Positions 8,779 to 16,028 of a DNA stretch of 17,971 nucleotides are shown here, in pieces. This DNA comes from Leucogyrophana mollusca. Lineage: Eukaryota > Basidiomycota > Agaricomycetes > Boletales. Made by a program: the position numbers and the translations under genes. Each line of letters opens with the position of its first letter. Within the stretch, counting starts at the first letter, position 1. Below the pieces are notes generated by a model. That model ran no database searches. It was not told where the DNA came from and saw only the letters and a program-made list of their open reading frames with translations. The stretch lies in contig MU266714.1 of NCBI GenBank assembly GCA_021014945.1, positions 1,625-19,595 of the forward strand, in the 5' to 3' direction.

Positions 8779-10075
8779 ATGTCATCGCCCAGTACGCCAC
8801 TATTTGTGGGTGACGTCCAGCATGTAGCTCGTGTATCCATCGAAGAAGACGGGACGTACGCTATTGGCGACTCCGCCATGCGCACCTTCGCGCCAAAGGA
8901 GACTCCAATCGATCTCAGCCCTCAAGCAAAGATTATACAGTCTCGGTCCATGATTCGCTCCTTTCGACACCCGAAACACTTGGATAGCATACTCGATGCA
9001 TGCGTTCTTACCGGTCGGGAGGATGCGCTGCGTGAGGCGGATGTGATCACTTGGCGCGGAATCTTAGCGAAGTAAACGCCCTGCCGCGATTCCTTCTCCG
9101 TACTCCTGCTACACGATGTTTACTCACGTCTTGGTTCGCAAAGGGTGATGATCGGAGCCAAGGTCACGGTGCATGCATCCTATATCCAAGGGAGACTCTA
9201 CTTGGAAGATGAGGACCCAAACCCTGGCCGGTCAGTGAGCCATAGCACTGTCAGAGGTGTACATGCTAAAGTCAAACTATGCAGAAAATATGCACATGAC
9301 TGGGGAAATGCTATCGGGTCAGTTTCAACAAGCGGTTTGTCATTTTACTCTGACGAGGAGCCAAAGCAATGCCTTCAAGGACACGTTTACTGCGACGAAC
9401 TCGTCGGGGTCCTGGTGCAACGTCGTCACCCGCAAGTTTGGTGATATCACAGTGCTTTACTCTGGCGAAGTGCATGGCGTGAAAGGTATCAGCCATATGT
9501 ACGCGCGCTGGTCTGGGTTGTAATCAACCTCTTATTGTAGTCCCGATGGGGAACAACAATGCGGAAGATCTCATGGACCGCCGATTAGGGCTGAAGACGA
9601 CTGGGCTCGCAAGGCGCAACAAGTGAGTCACACTCAAGCCGAAGTGTATATCGGGGAACTTAGCCATCATCGGTGGCATTGCAGGCTACCGTGGCGGACT
9701 TGGTACATGCAATCGTACTTGCTGGGTATCACGACCGTTTTCATCGGCTATCGCGACCATGCAGATGTCGTCCGAGAGACAGAAGAGGTCCACCTAGCGG
9801 ATTTATCAATTAGAGAAAACCAGGAGAGTCGCATTGCTTGCGAAGGTTACAGCGCGCTCGTTAGTCTGAAGACGACGTTTGCGAGCCTTTCTGAGGGGGA
9901 GAGTGACGATGCTATCTGGAAGGTTACCATTCAGGGAGGGGCTCTAGGAGAGGTCAAGAGGTTAAACGAGAATCAAGCACGGGGGGTGAAGGCACGACGA
10001 GCGGATCCAAAACACCCTGTGGACAGGCTGGGAATTGTTCCTCGAAGGATTATCGAAGTGCTGAAAGTGGGCTGA
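8779..10075 (+). CDS. RAI1/DXO-family protein, probably catalytically inactive
   Basis: RAI1/DXO proteins remove aberrant or NAD caps from RNA 5' ends. A six-exon model stays in phase throughout: 8779-9071, 9144-9230, 9285-9317, 9367-9485, 9541-9622, 9685-10075, giving 334 aa (yeast Rai1 is near 390). Introns are 72, 54, 49, 55 and 62 nt, GT-AG. The acceptor of intron 3 could also be 9357 or 9360 in the same phase. Family landmarks in order: DVITWRGILAK, QGRLYLEDED, DWGNAIG, WCNVVTRKFGDITVLYSGEV, GLKTT, WYMQSYLLGITTVFIGYRD, AIWKVTIQGG. Catalytic motifs are eroded: the G-phi-X-X-X-E block reads GNAIG without Glu, E-phi-D reads EVH, and E-phi-K reads GLK. One acid and the Lys remain. The frame is uninterrupted, suggesting a retained pseudoenzyme or a recent loss. 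Family call strong; start moderate. Confidence 0.8.
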
Positions 10076-10465
10076 CGGTAACATAAATATCTGACCCATT
10101 TTCTTTTAATACATCTGTCTTGTGAGGTGCAATGATCATGTCCGTATTCAAGGTTAAAGAGACGTTTTGGAGGGCCAGCCAATGCGTAGCGAGAAGTGCA
10201 AGGCGCAATGCGTAGAACACCAGACGCGTTTGGCTTTGTTGGAACAGGGCTGCAGTTCCATCATGCCGCGAGGCCGAATGATTTTCATACCAATGAGAGA
10301 GAGCGCGACATAGGACGACACCCAATGTATCATCGACTCGTGATCACGAGTATCAGGCGTCGGGCGCCTGGTAGTCGGTGGCATGGTAGTAGTGAGTGAG
10401 AGTGCAGCGCAGTATATACGAACCAGATCTCCCTGGGCTATACGTTGCAAGCTCAGCCTATCCGA
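10076..10465. other. Convergent 3' intergenic stretch
   Basis: It lies between the RAI1/DXO-like stop (10075, +) and the stop of the minus-strand membrane protein gene (10466). An ATAAAT tract directly after the first stop (10083-10088) could act as a polyadenylation signal. Short minus-strand frames here match nothing I recognise. Confidence 0.4.
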
Positions 10466-11876
10466 TTACCCCGCGACGATGGTGACACATTTCGTCTTTC
10501 GACGCGTGCAATGTGCCAGATGAGTGTCTGGTAATGTATGCAAGCCCGACACCTTCGTCGACTGAGGCAGCGAGCTAAGTGCAGGGAGAATTGATAGCTG
10601 ATGTGCACCGGCTGGCGCAAGCCTGGCATCGTCGGGTTCGCCACGAAAGACCGCCGGTGCCGAACCAGTCGTCGCAGCGATTGTCCCGAAGGCCCCCTTG
10701 GCGATCGAGCGCGTCCCTGTGAAGACCGACATGTCGCCTTGAAAATATAGGTCCGCTGTGTTCATTTTATTCTCGGGTGGGGTGGTGGCACTTGTGACTG
10801 GCGATGTGGCCAAGTCGTGCCGAGATCGGTTCCGTATTGGCAGAGTAGCTGAAGGTGACGATCACGAGAAGGTTGAAGACGACGAGCGAAAGTGCGCTTA
10901 AGAGATGAAGTCAGAGTCGATCAGATCTAATGGAGGCCGTGGGCGCACCTCGATTTCAGCGGTGACGCCTCCTACGAACGATAGTGCGCTGGTTCTTTGG
11001 GAGTCTCGCACGCCGGAGAAGCTTGAGAGGTAGACCAACGAGAACTGCTCGGCCACCACATCGGCTGAGGCATTCATAAATAACTATCTGTAAGGGTCGA
11101 ATGGCAATATTAGACAGAGAGACACGCACTACATATCTCGATAGGAGACATCAGTTGCCGGGACATTGTACTACCCTCGGGAGTGCCATAATGTGGTGAT
11201 AGCGACGAGGGAGGAGACAGTGGATGACGGAGAAAACGATGCTCGAGCGAGCGCACCTAAAGTGGATCCGTGTCAGCAGGTTGAGTCCCATGAAGGGGAT
11301 GGAAAACATACCACAGGGTGAATGTGTACGACGAGAATCCCCAACAATATGAATGACGGAGCAAACGATGCCCAGGCGAGCGCACCTAATGGAGTGGATC
11401 CGCATCAGCAGGTTCAGCGCCATGAAGGTAATGGAAAACATACCATATGGTGCGTGTGTACGATGTGATAAGCAACGAATGCGACGCTACGTGCGACCGA
11501 CGTGATATATTTATTGCACCTATAGTGTCCAAAACGAACCATGACATTGAGCGCACACGACGAGAAACATATATGTTTTGAACGCACCGGTAGATTTAGG
11601 ATCGTCGGGTCGCGCAAGTGGCGCTGTGAGCGTCCACATCCCAGTCAGACACGTCATATCGAAGCAGAGGGACAAGGCAGCCCAAACGTTCCCCCACCAT
11701 ATCCAACGAATGTGGCACCGAAGCCAGAGCCTTAACACTGTCGATATGAAGGCAAGACCCTGGGACACAGTGACGGGGACTGTTCCGATTAGCGCCAAGG
11801 CTACAAATGTAGATAATCAAAGGCACACACCAAGCAGAGCAGTGATTCCGGACGGGGACGGAAAGTTAGTCGTCAT
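10466..11876 (-). pseudogene. Multi-pass membrane protein gene (fungal rhodopsin-like), decayed
   Basis: Fragments follow the order of a fungal multi-pass membrane family that resembles rhodopsin-domain proteins. They are MTTNFPSPSGITALLG from ATG 11876, then 11800-11559 with IGTVPVTVSQGLAF, STVLRLWLRCHIRWIWWGNV and FDMTCLTGMW (helices). Next come two versions of a helix-start exon (ARLGIVCSVIH and ARSSIVFSVIH), then ALSLVVFNLLVIVTFSYS from 10896 after a 52-nt intron (10948-10897). The cytoplasmic tail LATSPVTSATTPPENKM continues to the stop at 10466. Damage: a TGA is avoided only if a 30-nt intron is assumed (11830-11801), a TAG ends the second block, and the last helix and the tail are in different frames (one-base shift near 10850). 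Some helices are missing. Ligand and role are unknown. Family call moderate; pseudogene status likely. Confidence 0.55.
11223..11469 (-). repeat. Tandem duplication of an exon plus its intron, about 118-nt units, 128-nt period
   Basis: Units 11223-11339 and 11351-11469 align along their length (for example gatccgtgtcagcaggtt against gatccgcatcagcaggtt, and ggaaaacataccac against ggaaaacataccat). On the minus strand each carries an intron beginning gtatgttttcc and ending ttag (11443-11386, 58 nt; 11311-11257, 55 nt), followed by an exon starting with the codons for CAR. The exon between the two introns is 74 nt (11385-11312). The units lie inside the membrane protein gene. Confidence 0.8.
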
Positions 11877-12704
11877 CGTTGCCGGCTCGACTCGAAGGAA
11901 GATAAAGACGAGAGCAAGATCGAACAGGATACACGACGATATTTTTCGTATCTTCAAGGGTCGGACGTCGCTGAACGACGCCCACTGCATTAAGTATTGT
12001 GTATCCGGCGATCTATCACAAAACGCTAGCGAGCCTGATAGTGTGGACGTGAGGGTACTTGCTCAGTTGACTTGATGGTTGGGCCTTTGCGGAGAGTGGC
12101 GAGAGCAGTCCGTAAACTCCTTACACCAGAGGGTTGATCTGTGCCGATAAAAGACAAACGTGGGCGTCCTCGTGTCAGCTTGTGTGGATCCTATTCCTGG
12201 TACATTTATTCGGCACGTCTTGCCACGGAGCGTGAGGGACTGGGCAATGGGGTGGTGAATTACAACCTGGAGTAGGTCATGCTGCGGTGCATCATGCATG
12301 GAGGATGACGACGTAGACTACAAACAAGAGGACAAAGGCGCTGGAAATGGAGCTGAGCAGTTCGCGTACGTGGTACCTGGCCCTGCAGATCGGGATGCGG
12401 AGGACCTTGACGAAATGGAATGGCGAGTGATAATGAATGCACCTTGCCCTCCCCAGGAAATTGGACACCCAGGTGGGAGAGCAATACTATCCTTCGACCA
12501 GTAACGCACAGTTTTAGTGAAATAGTGAGTAAGTCTACAACCACTCACTGTTAGAACCTCGGCCAAGGGCCGAACCGTTAGTTACCAGAGGAATGAAGAT
12601 TTAGAGAATTGTCTCGAATGTTGAGTTCGTCGGCAGAGTTGCAATGCAACAAGTGCACAATTTGGTCACAGGTTGTCACACCAGTCAGCGACTTGGACGC
12701 AAGT
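11877..12704. other. Mostly non-coding stretch between membrane gene and bZIP copy 2
   Basis: The leader side of the minus-strand membrane gene includes an in-frame extension with one hydrophobic segment (CILFDLALVFIFLRVE) upstream of the chosen ATG. Beyond that only the hydrophobic fragment at 12292-12440 stands out. No complete gene is visible. Confidence 0.4.
12292..12440 (-). pseudogene. Fragment with a C-terminal hydrophobic helix, family unknown
   Basis: On the minus strand a frame reads FHFVKVLRIPICRARYHVR, then SSISSAFVLLFVVYVVILHA, then TGA (12294-12292). The last 18 or so residues form a clear membrane-spanning stretch after a basic segment. No start codon or upstream exon could be tied to it. 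It may be a stray exon of a membrane protein related to the neighbouring gene, or a tail-anchored relic. The family is not recognised. Confidence 0.25.
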
Positions 12705-15214
12705 CGATAACGATCCCGACACTTCCACATTCGGCAACTCCTTCAACTTCTTCTTCATCGCCAACGCCACCTCGTCGACCCGTTCCCCGCCCAACTTCGC
12801 CATGGTGCCCTCACGCCACCTGCGCTGCGTATGCCCGCAGGTATGCCACTGTCTACACAAACACTAGAACCTCCCATGGCCACAGCCATCCCATACGATT
12901 TTCTCGGGGGTGATGCGATGAGCTCACCTGGATCTTCCGCCTCTGGTACATCCCTGCACAACCGATGTTCGTCGTTGATCCCCACCTCGACGTCACCACA
13001 TTCGGTACGCGCAAGGCCCTCTCCGAATTTGACGAGGAGCACGAACATGACGGCGACGACGATCTCAGGTCTGAACCTGAAATGTTCGACCTCCCCGTTT
13101 CCGCAAAGCGCTCTCCGGCGGGCTGATAAGGTCCACTCACGCAGCCACCGACAAGGAGAAGGAAAACTCAGCTAAATCACAAGCGCTGAGGATCCTCGAG
13201 CCGGAGAATTGGCGTCAAACTCCAGAGGAATACCAGGAATAAGATATGTATCCGCGAGGAAGGCTGTGACAAAGTACGTTGATTTTAAGCTCGCTTCCTC
13301 CTTGCCATCACCTTCCCCTTTGTCGTTTATTGCTCCTTTCTCCTGTCTAGTCCCACTCATATCCTTTCCCTTCCCCGGACCCTTCCCCCTTTTTTGTTAC
13401 GCCTTCTCTATCCTCCTCTTCCTTCGCTTCCCCCGCCGTTGCTCACCCCCTTTCTCACCCCATAAAACTATGACCACCCTCAAGGCGACATTGCAGAGCA
13501 CGACCCCCTCATCTCCGCCATCCTCGCCGAGCTCGGCTCCCTCCCAATTCGAAAACGTCGCCTTGAAGCGCTGTCTCCAGGACCGCAACGTGGCGCTCCC
13601 TGATTTCATGCCGTTTCCCGAGGGCTCCGGCGCCATGTCCTCCACTACCTCCCCGACGTCAAATTCAACCGGGGCGGCGACGAAAGCGCCTTAGTACAAT
13701 CCCCACAAAGACCTCTCCATCTCCCGCGCCTCGGGTCACGTACATCGTTTCCGGGGGGGCTCGGCTCGGGCGTCACCGTGCACACGACGCCCGTCCACCC
13801 CCCGCAGTGTTGAGCGCAGTGCTGGCGGGGAAGGCGAGCGTGCTCGGCGGTGGCAGTGGGAGCTCGACGATCTCGAGTGTCCTCGGCACCAATTCCGTGC
13901 TGGCGAACCAACAAGAGAGACGGGCTGCATGAGATCGCCAACACGGCATGGTCGACCGCAAGGGGCATCTCTTCCCTAAATGCATTAGACTCCAATGCCA
14001 CCTCCCCACCCCTCCCCGGTACAGCTCTTGGCGGCTTCAACCTCAATGGTACCCAGTCCTTCAACAATGCGCCAGGCGGTTTCGACTCCTTCGCGGGGAT
14101 AAACGAATTCACGCTGAAGACACTCAATGCGTACCGGATATAGCTGTGGGGAATATGGCCGCGCAGCAGTACTGTCAGGCGCAGCCCCATAGCCAATTTT
14201 GATCGCAATCCCAATGCTAATTACAGTCGCAACAGTGGCAAGGGTTCGTTCAGCAGCAGCAACCAAGTGGACACGTTGGGGGACTGCGCCCACACGACCT
14301 CGCCCCGAAGTTGGGCAGGGACGCAAACGCCTCCACGTCCTCCTATTCCTCTTCAGCGCCGTCTCGAAAGGATATCGCGCCGCCGATGCCAACTAAAGAA
14401 CACGCGTACGCGGCTGCCCTCGCGACCCAGTCCCTCCTTGCAAAGCTTGGATCCGCGTTTTGGGAGGCATTTTCGAGCTCTTCAGGTTCCACTTCGACGT
14501 CAGTTGGACGTGGGAAAGGAAAGTGGGACTCGGAGAAGGTGCGCAAGGCCCCGGAGGGACCGCGGTGGTGCAGGTTGTGGATGTCGACCCTGTGCTCACC
14601 GCGGTGTCGGCAACGGTGGATGTCCGACCCATCGTGGGTTCGGCCACCAAGCCAGCTGTCGTCCCCGACGCGAAACCCACGTCACGCGCGAACCCAAGCG
14701 CGTGTGGGATGTCGACTGCGGGGGATCCGTGTACGTTGCTGGAGGAGAGCGTGCGCAGCTTGACGTTGGCAGAGAAGTGGGCGTGGGCGGAGGTGCGTTT
14801 GGTGTTTGTGAGCCGGAGGTGCGGTTCGTTGTTTTCGGGATCGTGTGCTGATCGTTGGTTTGGTTTTTTGTGGTTTGTGTCGTGCGTTGGTGGGATGGGC
14901 CGTGATAGGGGGAAGAGTCGCGTCGGCGGCGTGAGGATAAAAGAGATCGGTGTCGCAGCAGATGGGAAAGAGGACTTCACTATAGACTCGATGGACCAGT
15001 AGGGGCTTACGGCGTCCACAGCAGGCGTTTGACGGCAGAAGGACATGGCGTCCGGCGGAGGGGGAACGTGGGCGTTCGATAGCAGAAGAAAGCAGGGGTC
15101 CGACAGAAGATGACGAAGACCACCAGGCCTGGCGTCTTACTTTCGGAAACATGGTCGGTTTTATTTTATATCTATTCCACTACATAATGTTTCCTTGCAA
15201 TCGTCCGTCCAATC
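12705..15214 (+). pseudogene. bZIP transcription factor pseudogene, copy 2
   Basis: A second, slightly longer copy of the bZIP locus. Its 5' part reads DNDPDTSTFGNSFNFFFIAN, then MPLSTQTLEPPMATAIPYDF and AMSSPGSSASGTSLHN. The frame shifts by one base at 12960-12964 into MFVVDPHLDV, ALSEFDEEHEHDGDDDLRSE and FDLPVSAKRSPAG, which ends in stops. Only RNKI of the basic region is recognisable; the preceding KxSSKEKRQ-like stretch is deleted. The intron runs from gtacgt (13274) to where copy 1 has its cccag acceptor; here the site reads cccata (13458-13463), so splicing there is lost. The zipper and tail survive in pieces (TLKATLQST, ENVALKRCLQD, GFDSFAGIN, EFTLKTLNAYRI before a stop, GSAFWEAFSSSSG, SVRSLTLAEK). 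The paired 3' flank ends near 15214. Not functional as read. Confidence 0.75.
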
Positions 15215-15262
15215 GTCGTTTATTCGGAAGGCGCTGGTTCGATGACCTGGGGGCTCTATATA

Positions 15263-16015
15263 CGACAGGCGTTCGGTGGATGCGCCTTGCAGATGACTCT
15301 ATGGCGGGTCAGAGCCCCTGGTGAATGGGATCGGTGCCACGCCCGTTGGAGTCCTGCGCAGTCATGCGGGTTTGAAGGGCCGCGCTAGATGCACAAGAAG
15401 TGCAATACAATCAATCGAAAGAGTCGGATTCATGCCTCATGATCAGTCCCACCCCGCGCGCACCGTCGTTTGGCGTACGCCGTAGGCACCACGTCAGGCT
15501 GTGGGGTGCGAGGTTGGTGTTGGTTGGCGGGACATATCTACCGTCACGCATCATGGTAGTCAAACTGGGGATGGGGCTCTTGACCACGACGGACCTTTGC
15601 ATCAGAAAAAGCTTGAGAAACATGACAAGGGTACCTTTATCTTCGACGTCGACATGTCCAGCTCATCGTCACTACGTGATCAGCCCGGCGACCCACCGAC
15701 ACGGCGAGATTGATTGTCAAAGGAGTCTCTGCTGGTGCGCTTCAAGTTGATGCGAACGTGGCGAAACATGATAAATGCAAACGAGGTGGACAGTTCCAGG
15801 CCACCATCTATGTTGGTGATAGCGCACTAGACAGTGGAGAAGCATATATACACAAGTCGCACATTTGTACATCCATCGCTGGTAATCATGAGAGCTTCGG
15901 CCCTAATAAGAACGAAAGCACAAGTCAAACCCAATCCGAACTGAGAGGAATATCAGTCAACGTCAACGGTGTGAGGGGCATTCAAGCGCACCATCAATAT
16001 CGAACGCAGCATTAA
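15263..16015. repeat. CHAT 3'-flank repeat, copy next to C
   Basis: Downstream of minus-strand CHAT copy C. It shares ordered blocks with 3466-4033 (gagcccctggtgaatg, cgggtttgaag, gctagatgcacaagaagtgc, catcatggtagtcaaac, acaagtcgcacat, acgtcaac and ggggcatt), with insertions of about 0.2 kb between blocks. Open frames inside it are not conserved between copies, so I read it as non-coding. Confidence 0.75.
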
Positions 16016-16028
16016 TTGTCAGACGGCG

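Noticed and set aside
9145..9444. Reading the RAI1-like exon 2 straight through to 9444 as one frame
   Set aside because: It misses the family motifs WCNVV and SGEV, which lie in the next phase. Two ordinary introns (9231-9284 and 9318-9366) restore them with phases intact.
11578..12075. 165-codon plus-strand frame
   Set aside because: It is antisense to the membrane protein exon and its leader, whose hydrophobic pattern and splice sites explain the region better.
12298..12504. Acidic plus-strand open frame of 68 codons (starts MEDDDVDYKQEDKG)
   Set aside because: It lies antisense to the hydrophobic fragment; acidic runs are a usual mirror of such sequence. No family was recognised and no introns or flanking support were seen.
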